Positions 22,045-33,110 of a stretch of DNA of 64,000 nucleotides are shown here, piece after piece. Source of the DNA: Lepraria neglecta (taxonomy: Eukaryota > Ascomycota > Lecanoromycetes > Lecanorales > Stereocaulaceae). The position numbers were made by a program, and so were the translations under genes. The stretch's first letter is position 1, and each line of letters starts with the position of its first letter. A model generated the notes under the pieces. It did not search any database, was not told the origin of the DNA, and saw nothing but the letters and a program-made list of their open reading frames with translations. The stretch lies in the NCBI GenBank assembly GCA_033220425.1, contig CM065648.1, positions 1,984,001 through 2,048,000 on the forward strand, in the 5' to 3' direction.

Positions 22045-23622
22045 TTGCTCGGTCTCATGGATCATTCCAAGTCGCAAGCATCCAATGCCAACAGCATAGG
22101 GTTCCATGTTCGGGATTTGAAGGACCCCACACTCCCACGCGGCTCGGGGAATTTCCGTGGGTTTCATGCGATATATGCGACCCGTCTGTCAAACCAACAT
22201 CCGAAACACCTTGATCCATCTCAACGTTCTTCCCGTAAGCAAAAACATGGCCTAGTACTGACGTGGCTAACCCGTACGGTTTATGCCTCCATATGAAAGC
22301 GGGTCAGGTGACGCAGCATGCATCCAACATAACTTGAAACACTTAACCCACTGGAAAAGGAACGGCAATCAGATTTAATCAACCCCCAAAAATGATTTCT
22401 CTCCGAATCACATCTTGAGTATCAAATTGTTCCGAAGCCACACGACACACCCCACCCTAAGAATCAGTGCTCCGTGCACTGCCCTAACATCGCCGGGGTC
22501 TAGCCTAGAGCCCACCCCCAAGCAAGCGTTCTGAGCCTTAAGGAATAGACTCTCGTGACGTCTGATCAAACACTCCTACGTGGTCTGCTGTACCTCCCCC
22601 ACTATTTCTTTGGGAGGTGGATGAGCCGCCTCATCTTCAAGACTTCTCAAGCCGTCGGAACAAAAATCCTGGCTGACCGGGAAGGCCATCTGAGACAGCT
22701 CGGAGATGAGCTAATCATCCTACTTGCAAGAATGTTCTGATCCGTTACAACCACTACAATTGAAGGTGGTAGCTGTACTAGTACGTATGTTTGAGAGACA
22801 CACAATTCTCTCAGAGCTTGTTTTGGCCACCAACCCACCAAGGCTTTGGGAACATTAATCTTTTCAAGTGATTTAACCTTTGACCACTTTTTCTCTAACA
22901 TGCATTAATTACTGCTCCATATCGAACCTCGAATGCTCGGGTCTCACAACTCCCGGCTGACCTTTCATTACTACAATCATTGCTCTGCTCAAATGATCTT
23001 CCGCCACAGAAACAGCCCGTGCTGCCAATGTCGATCAATCAATCCCCGACGTGACAAGGGAACATGATGCCTGATCTCAGCAAAGTAGCCCGCGTTTCGG
23101 CCGCCCCAAACGCTCTGCTTGATGCTGCATCAGAGATGGTAGGCAAGGCTTGAATCTTGAAACGAGCTTAGCGTCCCTCCACAATGGCTCCGTAGTCTTA
23201 CAGCATTGGTTGAAAAAGACAGATGACTGATCACCTACATAAGCCCAAGTGCAATGTGTGATGTGTGTCCTCCGTCTGCGTATCAGGATCATTCCCGTGC
23301 CAGTCTTTCGGGGACCATAAACACATCCTGCGGCGTCTGACCTGTGGTGGGTGGCTCTTGTCTGCATAGGGATGTTGTTTCCGTTCCCAATTTCTATAAT
23401 GAGAAACGCATCCTACGGCATCCTACATCTCTTTAGGCAACACTGTCTATATAAACCCATTTTTCCTGTCTTTCCGAGTCCCAACACGTAACATTCGACC
23501 ACTCACACTCAAACAGAGCCTTCTATCGAGCACAAGCAATTCTATTCAAACGTATCATCTCTTAAAATCATTTCCTTGGTCATCAGCGGGAACACTGTTA
23601 GGCACGCAGGTGTTGTCTCAAA
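22045..23622. other. Long intergenic region upstream of the expansin-like gene
   Basis: About 1.6 kb without a recognised gene. Near its end tatataaac (about 23448-23457), about 170 bases before the start codon, is a likely TATA box, and the leader is C/A/T-rich. A long promoter fits a carbon- or development-regulated secreted protein gene. Confidence 0.5.
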
Positions 23623-24886
23623 ATGCTCTCTATCGGCTTACTTCTACTCCTCGCGAGTACCCAATATACAAACGTCCAAGCAGCAGCAAGACTGCAGCCT
23701 CGACAAGGACCAGTAGCATTATGGTCCCCTTGCAACTATCCCAGCCAAGGCATCAATGGACCACTGCCGTGTGCATCAGGCTCATGTATATGCAAAGACA
23801 GCAGTGCGCCCTCTACTCCCGCCCTTCTTATGCTTTCTGGATTAACTTGAGACTTTATAGCATACTCGCAATGCCGTACCCAGGACCCCGCTACTGGCTC
23901 TTGGACAAATGATCCATCATGGCAATGTCAAGCACCAGGCCAGTCACCAACGGGCGGTACTGTAGCTTCGACAGGCGGTGGTACCCCTCAATCTGGTGCC
24001 GGCAGTACCGATCCGAATGCAGGAACGGGAAAAGGGACAAATCCAAATGCCGGCTCTGGTGGCGGTACTACTACGCCAGCCACGTCAGGCCAAGGTGGGA
24101 CTACAAGCAGCGGAGATACGACTCCTGCCACCTCAGGTCAAGGTGGCAGCACAGGTGGTGGCGGTGGCTCATCAACGGGAGCGACACAGCCTGCTACCAG
24201 TGGCACTTGTAGTACCACGCCTGTGCTGAGCGGGTGGACAGGCGTGGCTTCTACATCAGTAAGATAACCATCCCACTGCGTCTCGAGTGAACTGCTGCTA
24301 AACACACCACAGAACTACGTCTTCACAGACCCGGCCACTGCATGCGACTGCAATTCATCAGCGACCTGGCAATGGTCCGGCGTCGGCAACGGCTACTACA
24401 ACGGCGCCGTCAACGCACACTTCTTCATGGGCGCAAACGGTCAGCCAAACTGCGGAAAAGGCTGCGGTTCATGCTACCAGCTGATGTCGAGCGGTCAAAA
24501 CTTCTACGGTGGTGGGCCCGGCGGTGACGGCATTGGCTCAGGCTCGATGATGACGTTGAACATCATTGACTCGTGCTATGCCTCTGATGGTAGTAGCAAA
24601 TGGTGCACTAGCCTTGACCCTAGTGCTACTGATCAAGCTGGGTGTAATGTGCATTTTGACATTATGACTGGAGGTCTAGGCGCCGGAATGTCGGATCCTA
24701 CTGGAAGTGATGGGAAGGCTTGGGGTGAGTTTGCCTTTGCTTCTTGTTCTCTTATTGTTTTGTTAGATGGATATGCTCATGGTGATTGCAGATAGTCCGA
24801 TCGTTTACTACAGAGAGGTAGCGTGTGATCCGACGTTTACCTCGAACTTTCAGCAGTGTACCTGTGGGCAACGGGGAAGGGTGTGA
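23623..24886 (+). CDS. Secreted expansin-like double-psi beta-barrel protein with a CBM1-like module
   Basis: Exons 23623-23803, 23861-24258, 24313-24724 and 24792-24886 join in phase (361 residues). Signal peptide MLSIGLLLLLASTQYTNVQA. Next is a CBM1-like module, LWSPCNYPSQGINGPLPCAS ... YSQC, split by intron 1 (AGC ACA TAC TCG CAA TGC restores STYSQC). A ~100-residue Gly/Thr/Ser linker follows with repeats such as TTPATSGQGG, then a barwin/expansin-type barrel: GWTGVASTSNYVFTDPATAC, NGQPNCGKGCGSCYQL, MMTLNIIDSC and CNVHFDIMTGG, ending CTCGQRGRV. Such proteins loosen or bind cellulose. Aromatic positions of the CBM1 differ from the classic pattern (SPC for GQC), so its binding is uncertain. 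Confidence 0.85.
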
Positions 24887-24989
24887 ACATTAAGTCTTGG
24901 GTTATCAGGGTGATTGAACAGATTGGGAAATATGTGTGAAGATGTCATTCCCTGGGTGGATTAGGAGAAAGCGACTAAGGACTATAATG

Positions 24990-25102
24990 AAGGCATATAT
25001 TGAAGAATGAATGATCTTGATGAATGCTATGCTTTTGATGAATGATATTAATGAACGATATTAATGAGTGATATTAATGAATGATAGTAATGAATGCTAT
25101 TT
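24990..25102. repeat. Minisatellite, about 15-base unit (gatattaatgaatga-like)
   Basis: Six or seven imperfect copies of a unit close to gatattaatgaatga or gatgaatgctat lie 100-200 bases past the expansin-like stop codon. AT-rich, non-coding; probably in or beyond the 3' UTR. Confidence 0.7.
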
Positions 25103-25857
25103 AAACTTGAAATAATTTAGAATTAGTAATGCAAAATCGTCACTATTCACAGCTTCTTCAAGGGCAGCTAATACTAGCTCGCAGGTGTCAAAAGAATCCG
25201 GGCGAGCACCCACGAAGTCGCCTTTGGTAGCTCCAGCTACAGATATTAATTGCACAACACATGGGCCGCTGAGTTCCAATTAGACTGTTTCTCGGGGTAA
25301 CGCCCCCGAAATCGGACCATTCAGTGCTTCCTGTGATGCTTTTGGATTGAAACTGGGAGCGAGAGACTGCACTGCAGGGGCTGGATAGATGGCGCTAAGA
25401 AATTAGCGCAAAGTCAGCCCTATGAACATTCAATCAAGTGCTGCCTCCAAGTCAACAGAGCCCACAACATCTTGCACACGACCACCGACATATCTCTTTA
25501 CTCTCCACTACAGTATTTCCTCAACTTTACCAAGTGTTCTGAACATAGAATTGAGATCCTCCCAGCCTAGAACCACACGCCTTCTTTGTGGCCCGCAAAC
25601 ACTACCTCCTACCCCACACAACAGCTTCCATGTCTTAACACCATCTACTTAAATTGTGGTGAAATACATGCCATTCTGTGTTAGCTAATGCTATTGTGAA
25701 TCTCCCAAGGCTTTTCGCTGGTGGTCGCCGCACTCTACTCGCCAATTCCATCTCAACACCGCTTTCTTGAAGCTACAAAGTGAATATTCACGACGCCACC
25801 TCTATCTCTTAACATCCATGAGATTATTCAATATTTCCTTACCCAACCAGGCATACG
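25103..25857. other. Intergenic, 5' region of the eIF4E-binding gene
   Basis: About 0.75 kb without a convincing gene. A 60-codon minus-strand frame (25097-25279) has no recognisable features. The last 200 bases are C/A/T-rich, like a 5' leader. Confidence 0.45.
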
Positions 25858-28131
25858 ATGGCCAAACCCTACACTGCTGAAGAGCTACTGAGACTGCGCG
25901 AATCGCCATTGGTATGCAAACCTGCGAGTTTGCCCCCAGTCGAGGAATGGATGGGGTATGTGCAGGTTGTCGTCATCGGGAAGAGCCCTAGACTAATGCT
26001 TATTCAAGGCCAATTCCCGACCAAAACCAGGCCCAGAATCAGAACCAGAGAAGGACTGCCAATAAAGGGAAGAGCGAAGAGGCCTTCGCCAATGATGCTA
26101 CGACCACACGGAGGCCATTATTCGAAGCGAGGGCTAAATCAACAAATGGTCTGTTGATTGTAAGATCTTGCCTTCGAATTATGCTGACTCGATGCTCTTG
26201 AAGTCCCTGAAGAGATTGTGCTCGGACCTCCAAAGACAGCGTTTGCTTCGGCTGCCGGCAGGGGCAATGGAAACAAGACGTTTGACACTCCACAACGATC
26301 AAGCTTCACCAACCACGAAGACGCTGGCACCAAGAACGATCGTACAAACTTTAGAGATAGATACTCAAGAGATGGGCAGAGACCCGAGCGAGACGGAGAC
26401 AAGGGCCGTGAACCAAGGCCAGCAAACACTCAGAATAGGCGGAGCGTGAAAGATGATAGCGACCTCTGGTCAAATGTTCGACAAGCGAGGACTCCAGGTC
26501 AAGAGGAAGGAGAGCGTCTGTATCGAAGGAATGGGGATCGAGACTACGACCGTGATAGAGAAGGTGGACGTGAACCCAGAATGCAGAGAGGGTTTGATAA
26601 CCATCGACGGGACGGAGATCGAGATGCTGAAGGTGAGAATGGCGCACGGCGTGGTGGTCTTGGAAGAGGCCGCAACGAGCCATCTTGGTATAAGGATGAA
26701 GGTCACAAGGAAGAGGGTGGACATGAAGACTCAGGAAACACGAGACCTTGGGATAGGGAGAGGAGGGGTACGCGTGGACAAGACAGAGATTGGAATCGAG
26801 GGGGAATGAAAGTGGAGATGGATCCTGAATGGATGGATGCACCTGAACCGGAAGAGCAGTCGCATGTCAAAACATCAGAAGATTTTGAGCGGTGGAAGAA
26901 ACAGATGAAGACAGGTAGTACTGCTACACAAGATACGCCATTACCGCCAACGGAGCAACGATCCAATCATCAGCCGATTGCATCAGGAGGTGTGGCAGGT
27001 GCAGGTAGAGGCAAGGTTGATACGCCATTGGTCATTGACTCAAGTTTTGATGACGGCTTCTTTGGTTTATGGACTGGACCCAAGAAGAGCAAGGAAGTTA
27101 TAGACAATGCAGAGAACGGCGCGCCTCCGATGATAGCGAACACAGGAGCCAAGCCATCAAAGCCATCCAAATTTACGGGATTCTTCAATCCCAGACCAGA
27201 TCCAGAACCTCCTCAAGAACAGCCGTCTATACCGTCCATGGGACTGTTCGCACCGCCCCAAGATTCTTCCAACGAGGACAAGGAGGGCTTCCAACGCATC
27301 TTAAACTTGCTAGGCCAGCAGCAACCACAGAATGGAACACCTATTACACCCCCTCGTGCCCTAACTCAGCGAGGTCCACCAGCATCTCCTCCAGTTCAAT
27401 CACCTCAGGGTAGGGAGCAGAATGACCTATTCAGTCTGCTTAAAACTGGCTCACCACAAGGAAATGCTGTGCCACAGACCAGAGATAGCGAGTTCCTGTT
27501 GAAGCTCATGCAGCAACCACAGCAGGGTCGTCACGACCTCAGAGAGCCTAACCCCAATGGACGTCGAGCTGGCCAAGATACCACACCCGGCTTATTGCCA
27601 TTCTCCAACCTCATGATATCGCCCAATGAAACACCTCAACCAACATCTTCCGTGGGTCCGCCGCCTGGCTTCTACGATGATGGACATACTCGGGACAAAT
27701 TGAATCCTGGCGCAGAGAGAAGAGGTCCTCCCCCAGGGTTCTTTGATGCCAGCAAGACACAACGCCCATCACCAGTAGGTGCGCCTCAGGGTTCAGGTTT
27801 CCCACCAGGAATACAGCGGCCTCCAGGGCTTGAACAAATGCCTCCGGGCTATGCTCAGCACATTCAGCCTCAGCGCCAAACTATGGTTCCACCTCCTGGC
27901 TTCCAAGTTCCCTCTCGCGGTCAGAATGCATTCCCACCAGGCCTATTTGCTAATAACAATCCCAACCAATTTGGTGTGTCAACTAACGGTCGTGGTATGC
28001 ACCCTCCTGGCTTCGTGAACGCTCCGCCACCAGGCTTCCCTCTGCCCTTCAGCCAAGAGGGTTTACCATTTGGAGCTTTTGGTGATGGAAATTTTGGGCA
28101 AGGTGGTTTTGGGCAACAGCGACGCCAATAG
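25858..28131 (+). CDS. Disordered protein with canonical eIF4E-binding motif and PPGF repeats
   Basis: Exon 1 (25858-25955) starts MAKPYTAEELLRLRESPLVC; YTAEELL is the canonical YxxxxL-phi eIF4E-binding motif at residues 5-11. Exon 2 is 26009-26159. Exon 3 to 28131 opens with VLGPPKTAFASAAGRGN. At the second intron the strong gtaaga donor (26160) pairs in phase with acceptor gag ending at 26214; a gtctgt donor a few bases earlier pairs with another acceptor and also keeps frame. About 721 residues. The middle is Arg/Asp/Gly-rich (NGDRDYDRDREGGREP) and a SEDFERWKKQMK segment follows. The C-terminus has many PPG[FL] units. It resembles fungal members of the 4E-T family, which repress translation or shuttle the cap-binding protein; the role here is inferred. 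Confidence 0.8.
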
Positions 28132-29520
28132 CGGACTGTTATGTATCATGATGAATGTGCGATAATGAGTGCATGATACCCAGGTTAGCGACTTGTGGTC
28201 TTGCTGCTTGTAGCTTTAGCGATTGGCTAGATAGCTGTTTGCCAGGAGTATGCTCAGAATACTCACAGAGGTCAGAAAATTAAGGTGTGAGCCCAACCGG
28301 ATCCCAACCATCATGGTGCCTTTGAGATGGAATACCAATTTCTGAGCCAGAACACTGCCAAGACGCTAATTCTAGTTCCGAAAGTATCAAAATCCACGCC
28401 CCACTATGTCAAATCTATATCCCGCCATGTTCAAATCAGCACCCAGCTTTATCTTCTCTCGCGGAATCTCAAACCAGGACAAAAAGGAGCAAAAAATGGC
28501 ATTGTAACAGGTCCTGCCCGCTGGAACAGAGGGTGAGTAATGGCTCATGGCCAGAGGCATAGAGAGTACTTACGAGTCGAACCGGGGCTGGTATAGTTAG
28601 TACAGCTACTATAATACATCGCTGTATGGTAACTCACTTATTCGGAGGTCTGAGAGCGATCAGAACCGAATGTGATAACCTGAGAAGAGTTCAATACGCG
28701 CAATCGCATTACGCCAAGTATTAGTACTTACCACTACACTACAGCTATGTCGGGAATTAGTACGGAATCCGGTACATTCGGAAAGGGTATTACTCACAAC
28801 CAGTCCTTAGTGGCGAATGAGCAAATTGGCTTAAGTCAATAAATATTTAAAATTCAGGATTTTTATGATATGGACATGAGAGTTTAATATTGACATGACG
28901 CTGTGCTGTCTTTGAAGCCGGCAGATCTAACCTTCTACTTCATTGGCTTCGAAGCGCGCCAATATACACAAAAATTTCTTCGAATCTTGGGCAATAGACC
29001 ACAATCTTGTTCAAGTTACGTTCCCTTAAAAGCTTAAGATGCACGACCGCGAGCTCCGGCTATATCTTATATGTAAATTTAATTGCGATCTTTGAGCGTG
29101 GAATCTAGCAAGCAATCTTATTCGAAGCTCAGGGTGCTGTTTTTTTTGTGATGGATGACAGCAGAAATACCGCAAAGATATAGTGAGATACGTCGGATCT
29201 TTAAAGGGGACTGTCAGGGGGGTTTGCCCCGAAATCAATTTGCATTTTCTTCTACTCCAGAAAAGTTGGATACGATACCTTCAAACACACACGAGCAAAA
29301 CAGGAATTATGTATGTTCAACTTGCACGAAGTGTCTTTTACTCTGTCACCTTTCGCCTGTCGCCTGGCGGCAATCGATTACGCCTGGCAGTCCAGATGCA
29401 CGTATCATGCGCTTCTTGTGGCGCATGTCATACCAGGGACACGGAATATCAATTCTGGTCTTGCTTCTATACAATGCTCGTCAAGCGCTCGATACGTTTC
29501 TGAGTGATGAGGAGATAACG
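28132..29520. other. Gene-poor, AT-rich stretch
   Basis: About 1.4 kb with no recognised gene. Short frames exist on both strands at 28327-28536 and 29026-29238, but none resembles a known protein. Confidence 0.45.
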
Positions 29521-30037
29521 ATGCTGCCCGCTATAGTGTTTGCGTTGGTACTAATCCGCTACGCTTTTACGATATCCGCAGCGCCTCCTCCCCTTGAGAC
29601 AAAAGGCAATGAACAACACAATCGGCGCCAATCCCAGCCTCCCTTGCAGCACTGCCATCAGACAGATAGAAGGCACAGGCCTCAGCCTTGATATCTTCAT
29701 CTGCCGAAGCCTCATCATCGACTATCCCGCCTGGTACAACACCTTGGTGAGCGTCCGTCAGCTTCTCGGCATACCTATACTAGCTAGTCATGGTGACAAT
29801 CTCATACACCCAGACCCTTTTGTTAGCCAGAGAAGACCGGGCGAGGATTGTTCCATCAAGATAATATCGGCGTCAAATCCGGATCTCTCGTATGACGATG
29901 GGTATCAGGCTTTGCTTGCTATGTATGGTGCACCGCGTGGAACTTATGAAAACGATGCGAGCGCTTTTGCTTTGCTTTACAAGAGTAGGGAGACCAGGGA
30001 GATGGAGCACATTGGTACTGTGATGATTCGCCCTTAA
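29521..30037 (+). pseudogene. Secreted-protein-like gene A, related to gene B at 33111; frame not continuous
   Basis: A signal peptide (MLPAIVFALVLIRYAFTISA followed by APP) starts at 29521. The longer protein-like frame, 29594-30037, ends IGTVMIRP. The two frames do not join by a visible intron, so the gene is broken or its splicing is not understood. The C-terminal half shows DPFVSQRRPGEDCSIKI, then a QALLAMYG segment; the same order with DPYKNLRVPGVNCSMSV and LTLNSMLGW is seen in the gene at 33111, which ends VGALTVRPWKD. Both also begin with SAAPP after the signal. I recognise no family. Confidence 0.42.
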
Positions 30038-30629
30038 GACAATGACTTTGATCAAGATGTTCTTTCCTGTCACGTATTTGTACCTATGTCTGGGATATTA
30101 CCACTTTTGTATTGACTGTGAACGATATGATATAGTCGTTCTCAACGTATCCTGGCCATAAGACCGGGAATCACTGGCTCTTTGTGCGGTTCTTAATTTC
30201 GTTCCTGTTTGTCTCCATGTTCTCAATTCGTGGCGGAGCCATCACGCATGTTTGAAGAGCGCTCCTGACTCACTATTAGCCAGTATTATCATTCGGGGGC
30301 TCAAGGCAGGCCAAGTCATGGTGGACGGCGTGTAGCACCCCTATTACCGCCAGCATCGCCACTAAACGTCGCCAATAACGTAATTGGCTTGCTATTTTGC
30401 ATTTCCAATAAGAACATCCAGCGCCACGGCTTAGTTGTCATTGTTAGGAGTGGGAAAAAATCGATTTTAATCGATTTTAATCACTACCCCTTACCTATAT
30501 TTTCTATGCAGGCTCGCTGTCGCCTATACATATTGCCGCTGTCGTCTGTACGCATCGCCGCCGTCGCTGTATGAACTCCACTGCCCTATATTACTGCCAC
30601 TGACACCTGCTTAGATCTCCCATATTTAC

Positions 30630-30808
30630 ATACCTGCCCATCTACCTACCTCCCTTCCTGCCTCTCTACCTGCCTTCCTACCTGCCTCTCTACCTGCCTT
30701 CCTACCTGCCGATCTACCTACCTCCCTTCCTGCCTCTCTACCTGCCTTCCTACCTGCCTCTCTACCTGCCTTCCTACATGCCTCTCTACCTGCCTTCCTA
30801 CCTGCCTA
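30630..30808. repeat. CT-rich minisatellite, 24-base unit of cctgcc/cctacc words
   Basis: The stretch is built of ctacctgccttc and ctacctgcctct halves, which form a unit of about 24 bases repeated some seven times with small variants. It lies in the 5' leader of the transposase frame and may serve as its promoter or simply be slippage DNA. Confidence 0.8.
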
Positions 30809-30819
30809 CTTCTCCAGCA

Positions 30820-32784
30820 ATGCCACGAGACAAGTCATTAGTATGGGCGCACTATGAAAAAGTCGGCCAGGGCTTATATAAGCAAGACCAAGTTAAGTGT
30901 AACTATTGCAGACGACAGTTTGCAGGGCAGGCGGGAAAAATGGACGCCTATTTGAAAAAGTGTACTGAGTACGCTATCCACCGATCTCATGAGAAGAACG
31001 GTGGCTTGCCAGCGGGGCCAATTGAGTCTTATACGCATCGAATCGGCCCTGGAGAACAAGTACGACTAGATAAAAAGCTAGCCTTAGCACTCTTTGCTGG
31101 AGGCCTGCCATTCAGAACATTTGACAAATTCAAGAAGCCTTATATGTGGGATTTCGCCCATAATCTGAACACTGCATATAAGATCCCTGACCGCCATAAG
31201 GTTGCTAGCGAGCTACTTCCAGCCTGCTATACAGAATGTCAAGCAAAGGTCAAAACACTACTGTCAGATTGCTAATAGATGAACTTTACCTGCGACGAAT
31301 CAGACGATAAGGCACGTCGCCGAATAGCCAACCTTTTAGTCAATCTGCCTGCCCATGGAGCTATATTTCTCAGAAATTTCCATACTCAGGATAACAGCCA
31401 ATCAGCCGAATTCATAAAGACGTTGATTATACCTGAAATTATCGATGCTTGCAACGGCGATTTAGCAAGAGTTAATAGCCTTGCTACTGATACCTGCTTA
31501 ACTATAAGACGTCTCCATCACCTTATGGCTGCAGATCCTGGGTTTTTACATACATTCTTCATCCTATGCGACTCACACGGAATTCAGCTACTAATTAAGA
31601 AAATCCTTGAGCTTCCCTACTATACAAATATCCTCAAGAGTGCACAGGCTGTTATTGCAGCCTTCTTATACTCGCGTCTCCAGCTAGGGATGCTTCGCTA
31701 CTAGCAAGCTTATCAATATGATGGCAAGTAATTAGCACTTATTCTATCTGTGATTACCCGATGGGGAACTCAGTACGGTCTATTGCATAGCCTACAACGG
31801 TCTAGAGACGCCCTCAGATTATATGCCAGCGATCCACGAGCAAACCTCCGCAATTTCAAAAAACAGTCGCTTACTCACCTCCTTGTTCAACGCGACTTCT
31901 GGAACTACGTCGAAGACTTAGAAGAGATACTCAGGCCATTACACGAGGCCCAGAAATCGTCCGAATCCGACGGCTCCCATCTGGGCCACGTCACTAAGAG
32001 ATGGCTGAATATGTAGAGTTCTCTAACGCAATTATATGAGAGTGGAAGACACCCTCATCTCCAGCTAATAGTATCTCCAACTGGTATCTTCGCAGAGCTT
32101 TACCACTAACAGACGACCGATATTCATTGGGTGGCTTATGCGCTTGATCCAGCAAATACGCCAGCAGTACTTACCCCAGCGATTCAGACTAAGGTACACG
32201 ATTTTATAAGGCGCCACCTTGCGGTGAACGATGAGACGTGGGTAGATGTCTTACAGGATTATCTCGCGTTTTAACAGAAGGAAGGAGCTTTTAATAGGAT
32301 GTCTGCGTCGATCCTATGGGAGCCACGTCTTGTAGAGTCGCCTAAGACCTTCTGGCAATACCTGAGGCCGAGTTCTCCTATCCTTGCTGGCTTTGCGGTA
32401 CGGATTTTTTCAACGCCTTGCAACTCAGTACTATGCGAACGGGCCTTCTCCGCTATGAACTACATTATTGACAAGTTCAGAGCAAGTACAGGGGTGGAGC
32501 GGAGCAATGAGAGTATCTATATATACATGAATCAGAAGGCGTTGGATAGGGTAGCAAAGCAGCGGCAATGGGGGCTCGATAAGCTATCCGATAACGAGCT
32601 TATTGAGTAGGAAGAAGAGGTGCTTGCTATAATGGAGGCGAGGATGGAGACGGAGCAAGAGGAGACTGAATAACGAGTGGGCAGCGATAGGGTGGTGCAG
32701 CAGCGCTAAAACACCAAGACCCTGAGATATTTGGACCAATAGGAGCTCTGCATTCAGTAGCGTGATTATTTCACATTGAATTAA
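30820..32784 (+). pseudogene. hAT transposase with in-frame TAA/TAG interruptions
   Basis: One frame runs about 654 codons without any frameshift. The order of domains is BED-type finger (VKCNYCRRQF, residues ~25-50), then LALALFAGGLPFRTFDKFKK, a DUF659-like region (IIPEIIDACNGDLARVNSLA, then FILCDSHGIQLLIKKILELP), VITRWGTQYGLLHSLQRSRD, and the hAT dimerisation region CNSVLCERAFSAMNYIIDKF. Twelve stops occur at 31273, 31276, 31702, 31729, 32014, 32107, 32272, 32608, 32671, 32707, 32740 and 32758: six TAA, six TAG, no TGA. Most sit in Gln-rich settings, so CAA/CAG to TAA/TAG changes explain them. The finger's usual His is Tyr (TAT), also one C-to-T step. This fits repeat-induced point mutation at CpA. 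Confidence 0.87.
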
Positions 32785-33110
32785 TCGATTATAATCGCCA
32801 TATAATCGATTATTGAATTAATCGATTTTTTCATTGAAAGAGATTTGCAAGGTAAACCGGATCTGAAACCTCGCCCCTGTCAATGCTAATGTACTCTGCG
32901 AGATTAATCGGAATCCTTTGACCTGTCGCTTCTCGCGTGAAGCCTGCCATGTATCACTTGCGCTTAAGCGTTTTAGAGAACTTCAAACGCGCTGCTGGGA
33001 CCGGAGATGACATCCAAATTTGAGAATGCTCTGTTGTATGTCATTGCGCCGGAGGTGCCTCCGTATTAACTTGCTGTGAACCCTTTCGAAATTCTTTTGA
33101 GAAAATCGTC

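Larger units (their letters stand above)
30444..32830 (+). mobile_element. hAT-family DNA transposon, degraded
   Basis: About 2.4 kb. The left end, ttaggagtgggaaaaaatcg (30444 on), resembles hAT termini. The right end has aatcgattttttc (about 32819-32831), the inverse of gaaaaaatcgatt in the left end; beyond that the right terminus does not match, so its last ~10 bases may be lost. ATCGATT-type words are repeated subterminally at both ends (30460-30481; 32780-32828). tcattg occurs just before the left end (30438-30443) and just after the right end (32831-32836), a possible remnant of the usual 8-base target duplication. It encloses a transposase and a CT-rich minisatellite. It sits between two related secreted-protein-like genes. 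Confidence 0.85.

Noticed and set aside
25097-25279. 60-codon minus-strand frame near the expansin-like gene
   Set aside because: Too short, no features, starts and ends in AT-rich non-coding sequence.
26351-26842. 163-codon minus-strand frame inside the eIF4E-binding gene
   Set aside because: Shadow of a strongly biased Arg/Asp/Gly-rich coding region on the other strand.
30630-30808. Possible CRISPR-like array
   Set aside because: Contiguous tandem repeat without spacers, in a eukaryote; a plain minisatellite.
30438-32836. Exact 8-base target duplication of the hAT element
   Set aside because: Only tcattg (6 bases) matches well and the right terminus does not mirror the left fully, so the duplication is reported as tentative.
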